In this document: one piece after another, positions 53,299 through 62,669 of the stretch | Layout: every line of letters starts with the position of its first letter | Position numbering within the stretch: position 1 is the stretch's first letter | Assembly: GCA_016188005.1 (NCBI GenBank) | Contig: JACPIQ010000120.1 | Span: forward strand, 1 to 64,000 | DNA from: Candidatus Rokuibacteriota bacterium | GTDB lineage: Bacteria; Methylomirabilota; Methylomirabilia; Rokubacteriales; CSP1-6 | Length of the DNA: 64,000 nucleotides | Direction of reading: 5' to 3' | The notes under the pieces: generated by a model | Database searches by the model: none | Told to the model about the DNA's origin: nothing | What the model saw: only the letters and a program-made list of their open reading frames with translations | Made by a program: the position numbers and the translations under genes

Positions 53299-54390
53299 TT
53301 ACTGGAACTGCCGCATTCGCACGGAGAGCAGGAGCCCCAGCGCCATGAGCGAGACGACCATGGAGGACCCTCCGTAGCTCATGAACGGGAGCGGGATCCC
53401 CACCACGGGAAGAAGCCCCGTCACCATGCCCAGGTTGATCAGCGTCTGGGCGGCGAAGAGCGCGGTCACGCCGAGGGCCACGAGGCGCCCCCGCGGCTCC
53501 CGCGCGCCGGCGGCGATCTCGAACCCCCGGAGCACCAGGAGCCCGTACGCCAGGATCAGGACGAGGCACCCCACGAACCCCCACATCTCGGCGAACACGG
53601 CAAAGATGAAATCCGTATGGCGCTCCGGGAGGAAGGCGAGGCGGCTCTGCGTGGCGCCGCTGACGCCCTTGCCCAGGAGCTGGCCTGAACCGATGGCGAT
53701 CTTGGCCTGGATCACGTTGTACGCCGTCCCGAGCGGGTCGCGGAACGGGTCCAGATAGACGAGCAGCCGCTCCCGCTGGTACTCCCTGAGCGCGACCCAC
53801 CCGAGCGGCATGGCCGCCACCGCCCCGAGGGCGAACCCCGCCAGCACCTTGAGGCGCACCCCCACCCCCAGGAGCACGGCGGCCAGCACCGGCAGGAGCA
53901 CCACGGCCGTCCCCAGGTCGGGCTGGCGCACGACCAGGAGGAACGGGACCACCGCGAGGCCCGCCGTCCACAGGAGGGTCGCCCGCGAGAGTGGCCGCGC
54001 CCACCGGGAGGTCAGCGCCCAGGCCAGCGTGAGCACGAAGATCAGCTTGAAGAGCTCCGACGGCTGGACGGTGAGCGAGCCCACGTGGATCCAGCGGCGG
54101 GCCCCCGAGACGGTCCGGCCCAGCACGAGCACGGCCACGAGCAGGCCGAGCCCCGCCACGTAGAGGAGGGGCGCGGCGCGGACCAGCGTCTGGTAGTCCA
54201 GGCTCGCCACCACCACGAGCGCGCCGAGCCCCACGCCCACCCACCAGAGCTGGCGGAGCGCGATCTCCGAGCCGGTCCCGCGGGCGAGGCTCCAGAGCGA
54301 CAGGATGCTGAGGGTGACGATCGCCCCCACGGCCGCCAGGAGCGTCCAGTCCACGTTCTGGAGGAGCCGGCGATCGATCCCGGAGATCAC
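53299..54390 (-). CDS. rodA: Rod-shape peptidoglycan glycosyltransferase RodA
   Basis: A 363-residue SEDS-family membrane enzyme with about ten helices. Marker segments are RWIHVGSLTVQPSELFKLIF, VVRQPDLGTAVVLLPVLAAV (catalytic Asp region), LGKGVSGATQSRLAFLPERH, TDFIFAVFAEMWGFVGCLVL and VVGIPLPFMSYGGSSMVVSL. It polymerises lipid II into glycan chains with PBP2 during elongation. It starts at GTG 54390, overlapping the PBP2 gene's stop as GTGA, the usual arrangement. The order mreBCD-mrdA-rodA is the standard elongasome operon. Confidence 0.95.
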   Translation of the reverse strand: MISGIDRRLLQNVDWTLLAAVGAIVTLSILSLWSLARGTGSEIALRQLWWVGVGLGALVVVASLDYQTLVRAAPLLYVAGLGLLVAVLVLGRTVSGARRWIHVGSLTVQPSELFKLIFVLTLAWALTSRWARPLSRATLLWTAGLAVVPFLLVVRQPDLGTAVVLLPVLAAVLLGVGVRLKVLAGFALGAVAAMPLGWVALREYQRERLLVYLDPFRDPLGTAYNVIQAKIAIGSGQLLGKGVSGATQSRLAFLPERHTDFIFAVFAEMWGFVGCLVLILAYGLLVLRGFEIAAGAREPRGRLVALGVTALFAAQTLINLGMVTGLLPVVGIPLPFMSYGGSSMVVSLMALGLLLSVRMRQFQ

Positions 54391-56186
54391 GAGTCGGTGC
54401 CCGCGAACGCCATGGCCACCTTCTCGAGGAAGATGGCCCGGTAGATCGCGCGCGCGATGGGCGCGGCGACCTGTCCCCCCTTGCCCCCCCGCTCCACCAG
54501 GACGACGACCACGACCTGCGGGTCGTCGGCTGGCGCGAAGGAGGCGAACCAGGCGTGGTCCTGGCCGCGGGCGCTGTCGCTGTGAGCGATGCTCTGCGCG
54601 GTGCCCGTCTTGCCCGCCACCTCGATGCCCGGCAGCCGGGCCGCGTGCCCGGTGCCCTCGCTGACCACCCGGCGGAGGGCGTCGCGGAGGAAGGCCCACA
54701 CCACGGGCGAGAGATCCACCTGGCCGGTCATGTGGCTCGTCTCGGAGTAGGCCAGCGTGCCGTCGGCCCGCTCCACGCGCTGGATCAGGCGCGGCTTCCA
54801 GAGGATGCCGCCATTGGCGACGGCGGCCATCATCCGCGCCACCTGGAGCGGGGTGACCAGCAGCTGCCCCTGGCCGATGGACATGTTGACGGTGTCCCCC
54901 CCGTGCCAGGGGCGGCCCTGGCGCCGCCTCAATGCCGGCGACGGGACGAACCCCGGCTTCTCGCCGCCGAGCTCGATCCCTGAGGGCGCGCCCAGCCCGA
55001 AGGCCCGGGCGTAGCGGGCCAGGGCGTCCGGCCCCACCTTGAGCCCGGCCTGGTAGAAGAACACGTTGCACGAGCGGACCAGGGCCGAGCGGAGATCCAC
55101 GTGCCCGTGACCCCCCTCGAGCCAGTCCTTGAACGTCCAGGCCCCGAGCCGGAACTCGCCGTTGCAGTACGTCCGGTCCATCGGAGTGAGCGAGCCCTCC
55201 TGGAGTCCCGCCGCCGCCACCACGATCTTGAAGACCGAGCCCGGGGCGTACTGGCTCTGCAGCGCGCGGTTCAGCAGCGGGTGCGTCGGGTCCTTCACCA
55301 GCGCGAGCCAGGCCTCGCGATCGAGGTTGCCGGCGAACCGGTCGAGGCCGAAGGCCGGGCTCGAGGTCATGGCGAGGATGTCACCGCTGCGCGGGTCCAG
55401 GGCCACCACGGAGCCCGAGCGCCCCGCCAGGGCCGCCTCGGCAGCCTCCTGGATCCGGCGGTCCAGCGTGGTCACCACGTGGGCCCCGGGGCGCGGCTCC
55501 TCGCGCTGCATGACCTGCACGGGCCGGCCGAGGGCGTCCACCTCGATCCGCTCGCCGCCGTCCCGCCCGCGCAGGTGCTCGTCCAGCAGCCGCTCGAGGC
55601 CGACCTGGCCGATCATGTCCCCGCGCCGGTAGCGCCCCTGCCGCGTCTGCTCCTCGGTCACCTCCCGCACGTAGCCGAGGAGGTGGGCGGCGAAGGTGTT
55701 CGTGGGATAGACGCGCTGGGGCTCGACCTCCACGACCACGCCCGGCAGCTCGAGCTTCCACTCCTCGACCCGTGCCACCTCCTCCAGCGAGAGATCCCGC
55801 CGGACGCGCACGGGCCGCAACGAGTCAGCCGGGACGCGCGCCAGCATCTCCTGCAGCTCGGCGAGGGGGATCTTGAGGAGGATGGACAGGCGCGCCAGCA
55901 CCGAGTCCCGGTCCTCCATCTCCCGCGGGATCAGCGAGACCGTGAAGGCGGGGCGGTTGTCCACCAGCGCCAGCCCGTGGCGGTCGTAGAGGATGCCCCG
56001 GGGCGCGGCCACGGGGCGGACGCGGATGCGGTTGCGCTCGGACATGTCGCGGAAGCGGGCGCCCTCCAGCACCTGGAGATACCAGAGCTGCCCGAGGATG
56101 CAGACGAAGCCCGCGGCCACCAGGAGCGTCATCGCCAGCACGCGGCGGCTCCACGCCTCCTGCCGGGCGCCCGGCGCCGCCCTCAT
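54387..56186 (-). CDS. mrdA: Penicillin-binding protein 2 (elongation transpeptidase)
   Basis: A 599-residue bitopic protein with one membrane anchor (VLAMTLLVAAGFVCILGQLW). After the dimerisation domain (RGILYDRHGLALVDNRPAFT) comes the transpeptidase domain with the active-site SxxK in YAPGSVFKIVVAAAGL, SxN in VRSCNVFFYQAG and KTG in EVAGKTGTAQSIAHSD. All catalytic residues are present. It cross-links glycan made by RodA at the cell side wall. ATG 56186 overlaps the mreD stop. Beta-lactams of the mecillinam type target this family. Confidence 0.95.
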   Translation of the reverse strand: MRAAPGARQEAWSRRVLAMTLLVAAGFVCILGQLWYLQVLEGARFRDMSERNRIRVRPVAAPRGILYDRHGLALVDNRPAFTVSLIPREMEDRDSVLARLSILLKIPLAELQEMLARVPADSLRPVRVRRDLSLEEVARVEEWKLELPGVVVEVEPQRVYPTNTFAAHLLGYVREVTEEQTRQGRYRRGDMIGQVGLERLLDEHLRGRDGGERIEVDALGRPVQVMQREEPRPGAHVVTTLDRRIQEAAEAALAGRSGSVVALDPRSGDILAMTSSPAFGLDRFAGNLDREAWLALVKDPTHPLLNRALQSQYAPGSVFKIVVAAAGLQEGSLTPMDRTYCNGEFRLGAWTFKDWLEGGHGHVDLRSALVRSCNVFFYQAGLKVGPDALARYARAFGLGAPSGIELGGEKPGFVPSPALRRRQGRPWHGGDTVNMSIGQGQLLVTPLQVARMMAAVANGGILWKPRLIQRVERADGTLAYSETSHMTGQVDLSPVVWAFLRDALRRVVSEGTGHAARLPGIEVAGKTGTAQSIAHSDSARGQDHAWFASFAPADDPQVVVVVLVERGGKGGQVAAPIARAIYRAIFLEKVAMAFAGTDS

Positions 56187-56677
56187 CTCCACGACAGCCG
56201 CGCGCGCGCCGCCTCGGCAAGGCCGACGGCCACCAGGCACGCCGCGCCGAGCGCGCCGTTGTAGAGGGCCTGGGGCGCGATGACGTCGGCCAGCAGCGCC
56301 GAGAGGCTGGCGGGATAATGGAAGAGCTGGAGCAGGCCGAAGCGCAGGAGCCCCTCGCCCGCGGTGAGGAGCACGAGTCCCGCCACCTGCACGAGCGGGC
56401 TTCCCACCTGCAGCCGGCCGCCGGCCAGGCCGAGCGTGAAGCCCGCCAGCGCCTTGGTGAGCGCCTGGACGCCGACGAGGCCGCCGCCCGTGGCGTCCTG
56501 CAGCAAGCCGGCGAGGAAGCCCGCCAGGCAGCCGACCTCGGGCCCCCGGCGCAGCGCCAGGAACGCCATGACGACGAACGGCAGGTCAGGGATGGCCCCG
56601 CCCACGGAGAGGGCCTGGACCACGCTCGTCTGCGCCACGGCCCCACCGAGCGTCATCAGCAGGAGCCCGATCCTCAC
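56183..56677 (-). CDS. mreD: Rod shape-determining protein MreD
   Basis: A 164-residue hydrophobic protein with about five membrane helices (IGLLLMTLGGAVAQTSVVQA, LPFVVMAFLALRRGPEVGCL, LVQVAGLVLLTAGEGLLRFG). Sequence conservation in MreD is low, so the call rests on length, helix number and its place between mreC and mrdA. It connects MreC to the membrane part of the elongation complex. It overlaps mreC and mrdA by four bases each. Confidence 0.87.
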   Translation of the reverse strand: MRIGLLLMTLGGAVAQTSVVQALSVGGAIPDLPFVVMAFLALRRGPEVGCLAGFLAGLLQDATGGGLVGVQALTKALAGFTLGLAGGRLQVGSPLVQVAGLVLLTAGEGLLRFGLLQLFHYPASLSALLADVIAPQALYNGALGAACLVAVGLAEAARARLSWR

Positions 56678-57516
56678 GAGCTGTCCCTCTGGAAGAGCGC
56701 CGCCAGATCCATTGGCGTCTGGCCGGTCAGGAGCAGCACCTCCTCGACCCTGGCGAAGTCCGCCGCCGGAGCGAGCACCGCGAAGTGGAAGAGGGCGGAG
56801 CCCTTGTCCTCGACGGCCAGGACGCGCCCCACGGGGAGCCCCTTCGGGAAGACCTGGCCCAGGCCCGAGGTGACGATGAGGTCACCGGGGAGGATGCCCG
56901 CTCCGTCACGCGCCATGAACTTGAAGCGGAGCGTCCCCCCCGGCTCGCCCTCGACGAGCCCGGCCGTGCGGGTCCGCTGGACGAGGGCCCCCACCACGGA
57001 GGCCGGGTCGGTCAGGAGCTGCACCACCGAGGCGCCCGGGCGGACGCGGACGACCCGCCCCACGAGCCCATCGGGCACGATGACGGGCGTCTGGGTGGTG
57101 ACACGGTCGCCGACCCCGCGGTTCACCGTGAGCGCCCGCACCCAGCCGCCGCTCTCGCGGCCGATCACCTCGCCCGCCAGGGTGGCCAGCGGCAGCCGCT
57201 GGCGCAGCGCCAGGAGCCGGCGCAGCCGCGCGTTCTCCTCCTGCGCCTCGCGGACCTGCAGCGACTCGACCCGGAGGCGCTCGTTCTCGGCGCGCAGCAC
57301 GAGGTTCTCGCGCCACGCCGCCTTCCACTCGCGATAGCCGGTCCAGAGGGACTGCGCCCCGCGGTGCGCCCGGGCGAGCACGGCCTGCGCGGGGGTCGTG
57401 AGGACGGACAGCACGTCGGCGGCCCGCCCCGTGCCGCCCCCCCGGGTCTGAACCGTCAGGAGCAGCAGGCAGACCAGCACCACCGACATCAGGAGCGCGT
57501 ACCTGCGAAATCTCAC
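56674..57516 (-). CDS. mreC: Rod shape-determining protein MreC
   Basis: A 280-residue protein with one N-terminal membrane helix (YALLMSVVLVCLLLLTVQTR), a coiled coil (residues 60-100, NLVLRAENERLRVESLQVRE) and the paired beta-barrel periplasmic domain (LVGRVVRVRPGASVVQLLTD, GAGILPGDLIVTSGLGQVFP). MreC activates PBP2 in the periplasm. It starts at GTG 57516, 49 bases after the mreB stop. The C-terminus is short, without the long Pro-rich tail found in some relatives. Confidence 0.92.
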   Translation of the reverse strand: MRFRRYALLMSVVLVCLLLLTVQTRGGGTGRAADVLSVLTTPAQAVLARAHRGAQSLWTGYREWKAAWRENLVLRAENERLRVESLQVREAQEENARLRRLLALRQRLPLATLAGEVIGRESGGWVRALTVNRGVGDRVTTQTPVIVPDGLVGRVVRVRPGASVVQLLTDPASVVGALVQRTRTAGLVEGEPGGTLRFKFMARDGAGILPGDLIVTSGLGQVFPKGLPVGRVLAVEDKGSALFHFAVLAPAADFARVEEVLLLTGQTPMDLAALFQRDSS

Positions 57517-57565
57517 CGACGGCCACCCGCAGCGGCGGCGTCCGGCGCGCCCGGCCAGGGGAGCG

Positions 57566-58648
<1,083 letters not shown>

Positions 58649-58650
58649 CT

Positions 58651-58679
58651 AATCTAGCACCGGCCCGGGCGCGGCACAA
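58651..58679 (-). promoter_or_regulatory. Sigma70-type promoter of the mreB operon
   Basis: On the minus strand TTGTGC and TAGATT are separated by 17 bases and lie about 55 bases before the mreB start. Both hexamers keep four or more consensus bases. No operator is evident. Confidence 0.55.
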
Positions 58680-58728
58680 CGGGCCATCTCGCCTGCGAGG
58701 ACGCCGGCGCGCCCGCCGGCCGCGCGCG

Positions 58729-60012
58729 TCAGCGGATGCCCAGGGTGTCCGGCAGCCAGAGGGACAGCGCCGGGACGTAGGTGACCAGGAGCAGCGCCGC
58801 CGCCAGCGCGACCACGAAGGGCATGGCCCAGCGCGAGATCTCGGTCATGGGGGCGCCCGAGATGTGCGAGGCCACGTAGAGGTTCACGGCCACCGGCGGC
58901 GTGATGGTGCCGACGGCGAGGTTGACGGTCATCATCACGCCGAACCAGACGGGGTCCCAGCCGAACTGCTTCATGAGCGGGAGCAGGATCGGCAGGAAGA
59001 CGTAGTAGATGGAGATGGCGTCGAGCAGCATGCCGGCCACCAGCAGCATGGCGTTGAGGAGCAGCAGGATCACCACCGGGCTCGTGCTGAGCCCGACGAG
59101 CGCTGCCGCCGCGCGGTCCATGATGCCCATGGTCGAGCCCGTCCAGGAGAAGAGCCCGGCGAAGGCCACCACCACCATGACCACGGAGGTGGACACGGCG
59201 GCGTCGCGGAACGTCTCGTAGAGGTCGCGCCAGGCGAGGTTCCGGTGCACGGCGAGTCCCACGAAGAGGCCGTAGGCCACGGCCACCACGGCCGCCTCGG
59301 TGGGCGTGAACACCCCGCCGTAGATCCCGCCCAGGATCACGACGGGCGCCAGGAGCCCCCACTTCGCCTCCCAGGCCGCGCGGCGGATCTCGGCCCAGGT
59401 CCCCCAGCGCTCGCCGCCCCAGCCGTGGCGCCGCGCGATCCACATCGTCGGCGCCACGAGCGCCAGGCCCATGAGGAGCCCCGGCACCACGCCCGCGGCG
59501 AAGAGCCGCGCGATGGAGGCCTCCGTGATGACGCCGTAGACCACGAAGGCCACGCTGGGGGGGATCAGCACGTCCGTGGTCGCGGCCGCGGCCACCAGGG
59601 CCGCCGCGAACCCGACGGCGTACCCGCGCCGGACCATGGCCGGGATCATCACGGTGCCGATGGCCGCCGTGTCGGCCGGGCCCGTGCCCGAGATGGCGCC
59701 GAAGAACACGCACCCGCCGATGGCGACCAGGCCCAGCCCGCCGGGCACGGGGCCGATCATCAGGTTCAGGAGGTTGACGAGCCCGCGCGACAGGCCCGCG
59801 CGGTCCATGACGAAGCCGGCCAGGATGAAGAACGGAATCGCCAGCAGCGGGAACTTCGCGATGTTCGCGTAGACGTTGGCCGCGGTGACCTGGATGCCGA
59901 GGTTGAACTGCCAGAGAAAGAGCAGGGCCGTGAGGCCGATGGAGGTGACGATGGGGACGCCGAGGCACAGGAGCAGGAAGAAGCAGCCGAAGAAGAGGAG
60001 CCCCGGCTCCAT
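58729..60012 (-). CDS. dctM: TRAP transporter large permease subunit DctM
   Basis: A 427-residue protein with about twelve membrane helices. It starts MEPGLLFFGCFFLLLCLGVP and has the DctM markers AIPFFILAGFVMDRAGLSRG, FFGAISGTGPADTAAIGTVM, YAVGFAAALVAAAATTDVLI and GTITPPVAVNLYVASHISGA. It is the channel subunit of a tripartite ATP-independent importer using an ion gradient. It starts right after the stop of dctQ. With dctP and dctQ it forms a complete DctP-type system, distinct from the TAXI system at 15.7-18.7 kb. Confidence 0.94.
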   Translation of the reverse strand: MEPGLLFFGCFFLLLCLGVPIVTSIGLTALLFLWQFNLGIQVTAANVYANIAKFPLLAIPFFILAGFVMDRAGLSRGLVNLLNLMIGPVPGGLGLVAIGGCVFFGAISGTGPADTAAIGTVMIPAMVRRGYAVGFAAALVAAAATTDVLIPPSVAFVVYGVITEASIARLFAAGVVPGLLMGLALVAPTMWIARRHGWGGERWGTWAEIRRAAWEAKWGLLAPVVILGGIYGGVFTPTEAAVVAVAYGLFVGLAVHRNLAWRDLYETFRDAAVSTSVVMVVVAFAGLFSWTGSTMGIMDRAAAALVGLSTSPVVILLLLNAMLLVAGMLLDAISIYYVFLPILLPLMKQFGWDPVWFGVMMTVNLAVGTITPPVAVNLYVASHISGAPMTEISRWAMPFVVALAAALLLVTYVPALSLWLPDTLGIR

Positions 60013-60480
60013 CTACTCCCCGAGCCTCCGCTGGGCCCGCAGGGCGCCCTGCACGATCCGGAGAAGGATGAGGGCGCCGATGACCGGGATGCCGGCCGTG
60101 TACCACCACTGCGGGATGGCGAGCGCCTCGGAGGTGGTTCCGAGCTGGCGCTCGCTCCGGATCTGTCCCACGCCGAAGTAGATGAGGGCGGCGAACAGCG
60201 CCAGCGCGAGGGCGGCCGCGAGCCAGATCGCGCAGCGCTGCATGCCCCGAGGCATCCGCTCGACGACCCACGTGAAGCCCAGGTGCAGCCCCTCGCGGAA
60301 GGCCACGGAGGCCCCGAGGAGCGTGAGCCAGACGAAGAGGCTCACCACCACCGCCTCGGTGAAGGCCAGCGAGTAGCGGATGAGGTAGCGGGTGACGACG
60401 TTGAGGAGCGCGATGGCCGTCATGACCGCCAGGAGGAGGACGCACGCGCCCTCCTCCAGGCGGTCGAGCCACCGGCTCAC
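60013..60480 (-). CDS. dctQ: TRAP transporter small permease subunit DctQ
   Basis: A 155-residue protein with four membrane helices: ACVLLLAVMTAIALLNVVTR, YSLAFTEAVVVSLFVWLTLL, ALALALFAALIYFG and TAGIPVIGALILLRIVQGAL. The FREGLHLGF segment after helix two (GASVAFREGLHLGFTWVVER) is a DctQ hallmark. It pairs with DctM in the inner membrane. It lies 18 bases after dctP and abuts dctM. Confidence 0.92.
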   Translation of the reverse strand: MSRWLDRLEEGACVLLLAVMTAIALLNVVTRYLIRYSLAFTEAVVVSLFVWLTLLGASVAFREGLHLGFTWVVERMPRGMQRCAIWLAAALALALFAALIYFGVGQIRSERQLGTTSEALAIPQWWYTAGIPVIGALILLRIVQGALRAQRRLGE

Positions 60481-60498
60481 GCGCGCGGGCTCGCGCGC

Positions 60499-61521
60499 CT
60501 ACTTCGTCCGGGCGACGATCGTCTCGGCCGACTTGACCAGGTCGGCCCCGACCTCGGTCACCCACTTGTCGTAGACGGGCCTGGTCTTCGTCCTGAAGGC
60601 GGCCAGCTCGGCCGGCGACAGCGTGACCACCTCCATGCCGTTCTTCTTGAGTGTCTCGACGGCCTCCGTGGAGCCCTCGAGCCCCGCGCGCGCCCCCTTC
60701 TTCTGCCAGGCCATCACCTCCAGCGCCGTCTTCTTGACGATGTCGCGGTCGGCGGGCGTCAGGCTCTCCCAGGTGATCTTCGACACGCCGAGGATCAGGG
60801 GATCGATGGCGTAGCTCCACAGGGAGATGTTCTTGTGCACCGTCCAGAGCTTGTACGGGAAGATGACGGACACGACGGGGTTCTCCTGGCCGTCCACCGT
60901 GCCCTGCTGGAAGGCGGTCTGGGCATCGCCCCAGTTCATGTTGATCGGGTTGGCGCCCAGCGCCCGGAAGGTGTCGATGAAGATCGGCGAGCCCACCACC
61001 CGCACCTTGAGCCCATCCATGTCCCCGGGCTTGCGCACCGGACGCTTGGAGTTGGTGATCTGGCGGAAGCCGTTCTCCCCCCAGGCCAGCGGGAGCACGC
61101 CCTTGGCCTCGACGAGCTTGAAGAGCTTCTGCCCGGGCTCCCCGCTCTCCACCGCGTCCAGCGCCTTGTAGGAGCCGGCGAACAGGAAGGGCATCGCGAA
61201 GAGGTTGAGCTCCTTGACCTGCGGCGACCAGTTGATGGTGGAGCCGAGCGCGAAGTCGGCCACCCCCTGGTTCAGCAGCGTGAACTCGTTGGTCTGCTTG
61301 CCGGCGAAGAGCTGGCCGGCAAAGTAGTTCTTGACGTTGATCCGGCCCTGCGTGCGCTCCTTGAGGAGATCGGCGAACCTCGTCGCCGCCTCCCCCCAGG
61401 GGCCCGTCGGGCCCACCACCAGACTGTTCTTGAACTCGGGCTTGTACTGCGCCGCGGCAGGAGCCGCGGACCAGGCGACGAGAAGCGAGAGGGACAGCGC
61501 AACGGGCAGGAAGCGTTTCAT
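60499..61521 (-). CDS. dctP: TRAP transporter solute-binding protein DctP
   Basis: A 340-residue periplasmic protein with a signal peptide (FLPVALSLSLLVAWSAAPAA, cleavage near AAAQ). The family pattern is clear: WGEAATRFADLLKERTQGRI near residue 42, QGVADFALGSTINWSP, DGLKVRVVGSPIFIDTFRAL and QTAFQQGTVDGQENPVVSVI, where the conserved Arg of KVRVV binds the carboxylate of the ligand. The substrate is thus an organic acid of unknown kind. AAGGAG precedes ATG 61521. It has a strong promoter and is divergent from a cold-shock gene. Confidence 0.94.
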   Translation of the reverse strand: MKRFLPVALSLSLLVAWSAAPAAAQYKPEFKNSLVVGPTGPWGEAATRFADLLKERTQGRINVKNYFAGQLFAGKQTNEFTLLNQGVADFALGSTINWSPQVKELNLFAMPFLFAGSYKALDAVESGEPGQKLFKLVEAKGVLPLAWGENGFRQITNSKRPVRKPGDMDGLKVRVVGSPIFIDTFRALGANPINMNWGDAQTAFQQGTVDGQENPVVSVIFPYKLWTVHKNISLWSYAIDPLILGVSKITWESLTPADRDIVKKTALEVMAWQKKGARAGLEGSTEAVETLKKNGMEVVTLSPAELAAFRTKTRPVYDKWVTEVGADLVKSAETIVARTK

Positions 61522-61558
61522 GGTGGTATCTCCTTGATTTGGCCGGTTCCCGCGAGCG

Positions 61559-61588
61559 GGTATAGCATGCCTCCGGAAGATGTGTCAA
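61559..61588 (-). promoter_or_regulatory. Sigma70-type promoter of dctPQM
   Basis: On the minus strand TTGACA and TATACC are separated by 18 bases, about 40 bases before the dctP start. The -35 hexamer is perfect. Confidence 0.7.
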
Positions 61589-61626
61589 CACGCGTCCCAC
61601 ATGGACGCATCGGGCGGAAATACCGC

Positions 61627-61655
61627 TTGACAGCGGGGCGGTGCGCTTGTAAAGT
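61627..61655 (+). promoter_or_regulatory. Sigma70-type promoter of first cold-shock gene
   Basis: TTGACA and TAAAGT are separated by 17 bases. A start near 61663 leaves a leader of about 180 bases before the ATG, as is common for cold-shock genes. Confidence 0.75.
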
Positions 61656-61662
61656 GAGGTGC

Positions 61663-61843
61663 GGTTCTAGGTTCATCCGGTCAGCCGATTGGTAGCGGGC
61701 ACGAAGACGCGAAAGTCGAGATCAACGCCGCGGGGGCCTCAAGCCCAGCGGCGTTTCTGTTTGTCCTCCATTGTCGGAGGGCCCCCCGCCATGGTGGCGG
61801 GGTATCACCGAGGCGCAAGCCTCAGAAGAAAGGGTAGTGGTCC
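61663..61843 (+). promoter_or_regulatory. Structured 5' leader of first cold-shock gene (candidate RNA thermosensor/attenuator)
   Basis: Four hairpins follow each other. The first is AACGCCGC/GCGGCGTT (61724-61731 with 61748-61755) followed by a U-rich stretch, like a leader terminator. Next come CCTCC/GGAGG (61765-61780), the perfect CCCCGCCA/TGGCGGGG hairpin (61784-61802), and GAGGC/GCCTC (61810-61823) just before the ribosome-binding site. The second cold-shock gene has the same plan, including the shared CCATGGTGG, so the structure is probably functional. Confidence 0.6.
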
Positions 61844-62044
61844 ATGGCACAGGGTACGGTGAAGTGGTTCAACGACGCGAAGGGGTACGGCTTCATTTCC
61901 CAGGAGGGTGGCGAGGACGTCTTCGTACATTTCAGCGCCATCCAGGCCCAGGGCTTCAAGAGCCTGGCCGAGGGCGATAGGGTGGAGTTCGAGGTGACCC
62001 GGGGCCCGAAGGGGCTCCAGGCCTCCAACGTGCGGAAGGCCTGA
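61844..62044 (+). CDS. Cold-shock protein (CspA family), first copy
   Basis: A 66-residue OB-fold RNA/DNA chaperone. RNP1 is KGYGFI and RNP2 is DVFVHFSAI; the start is [20 protein letters not shown]. It melts RNA structures at low temperature or during growth. It is nearly identical to the second copy 340 bases downstream, differing mainly at SQEG versus QVEG and near the C-terminus. It has its own promoter, long leader and terminator, so the two genes are separate units. Confidence 0.97.
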   Translation: MAQGTVKWFNDAKGYGFISQEGGEDVFVHFSAIQAQGFKSLAEGDRVEFEVTRGPKGLQASNVRKA

Positions 62045-62069
62045 CAGCATCCCCAGCGCGAAAACGGAC

Positions 62070-62102
62070 GGCCGGGCCCCCGCGAGGGGGCCCGGCCATT
62101 TT
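62070..62102 (+). terminator. Rho-independent terminator of first cold-shock gene
   Basis: GGCCGGGCCCCC and GGGGGCCCGGCC form a 12-bp perfect stem around a GCGA tetraloop (62070-62097), followed by ATTTTC. Confidence 0.92.
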
Positions 62103-62147
62103 CATGCCTCCGAAGGCATCCGGCATCGGCGCGGGTGAAGAACAGCC

Positions 62148-62177
62148 TTGACAGGCCTTCGAGGGGGTTGGTAAGGT
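62148..62177 (+). promoter_or_regulatory. Sigma70-type promoter of second cold-shock gene
   Basis: TTGACA and TAAGGT are separated by 18 bases. The start near 62185 leaves a leader of about 200 bases, parallel to the first cold-shock gene. Confidence 0.75.
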
Positions 62178-62184
62178 AGCGGCG

Positions 62185-62385
62185 GTTTTCGGGTACCGCT
62201 GACGTGTCGCTTGATCCGCACGCGAACGAAGCTGGTCGGTCCTGAAGGGCGCGAGCGCCGTGAGGACGCGAGTCCTCGTAGGCGCTCTTTTTGTTTCCCC
62301 CCGATCTCGGGGGAGACCCCGGCCATGGTGGTCCGGGGATTTCGTGGGCGGATCACCCCCGCTCAAGGAGAGAGGGAATCGAGGT
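62185..62385 (+). promoter_or_regulatory. Structured 5' leader of second cold-shock gene (candidate RNA thermosensor/attenuator)
   Basis: GAGCGCC (62253-62259) pairs with GGCGCTC (62281-62287), enclosing an inner GAGGAC/GTCCTC hairpin, and is followed by TTTTTGTTT, a terminator-like signal inside the leader. Then come CCCCCGA/TCGGGGG (62298-62313) and CCCCGG/CCGGGG (62317-62338), the latter with CCATGGTGG in its loop. The ribosome-binding region with AAGGAGAG follows. The order matches the first copy although most bases differ. Confidence 0.6.
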
Positions 62386-62586
62386 ATGGCACAAGGCACG
62401 GTCAAGTGGTTCAACGACGCGAAGGGGTACGGCTTCATCCAGGTCGAGGGCGGGGAGGACGTCTTCGTCCACTACAGCGCCATCCAGGCCCAGGGCTTCA
62501 AGAGCCTGGCCGAGGGTGACAAGGTGGAATTCGAGGTCACCAAGGGCCCGAAGGGGCTCCAGGCTTCCAACGTGAGGAAGATGTAG
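62386..62586 (+). CDS. Cold-shock protein (CspA family), second copy
   Basis: A 66-residue cold-shock domain protein starting [20 protein letters not shown], with RNP motifs KGYGFI and DVFVHYSAI. It is an RNA chaperone. The start at ATG 62386 gives the canonical N-terminus; upstream in-frame sequence is leader. The close similarity of the two coding regions and the divergent but structurally parallel leaders suggest an old duplication with coding conservation. Confidence 0.97.
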   Translation: MAQGTVKWFNDAKGYGFIQVEGGEDVFVHYSAIQAQGFKSLAEGDKVEFEVTKGPKGLQASNVRKM

Positions 62587-62605
62587 GACCGGCGCGAACC
62601 ATTCG

Positions 62606-62640
62606 ACGGCCCGCCGGACCTTCCGGCGGGCCGTTTTCTT
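62606..62640 (+). terminator. Rho-independent terminator of second cold-shock gene
   Basis: ACGGCCCGCCGG and CCGGCGGGCCGT form a 12-bp perfect stem with loop ACCTT (62606-62634), followed by TTTCTTTG. Confidence 0.93.
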
Positions 62641-62669
62641 TGTCGGGCGGCAGTGCTGCGGAAAAAGGA

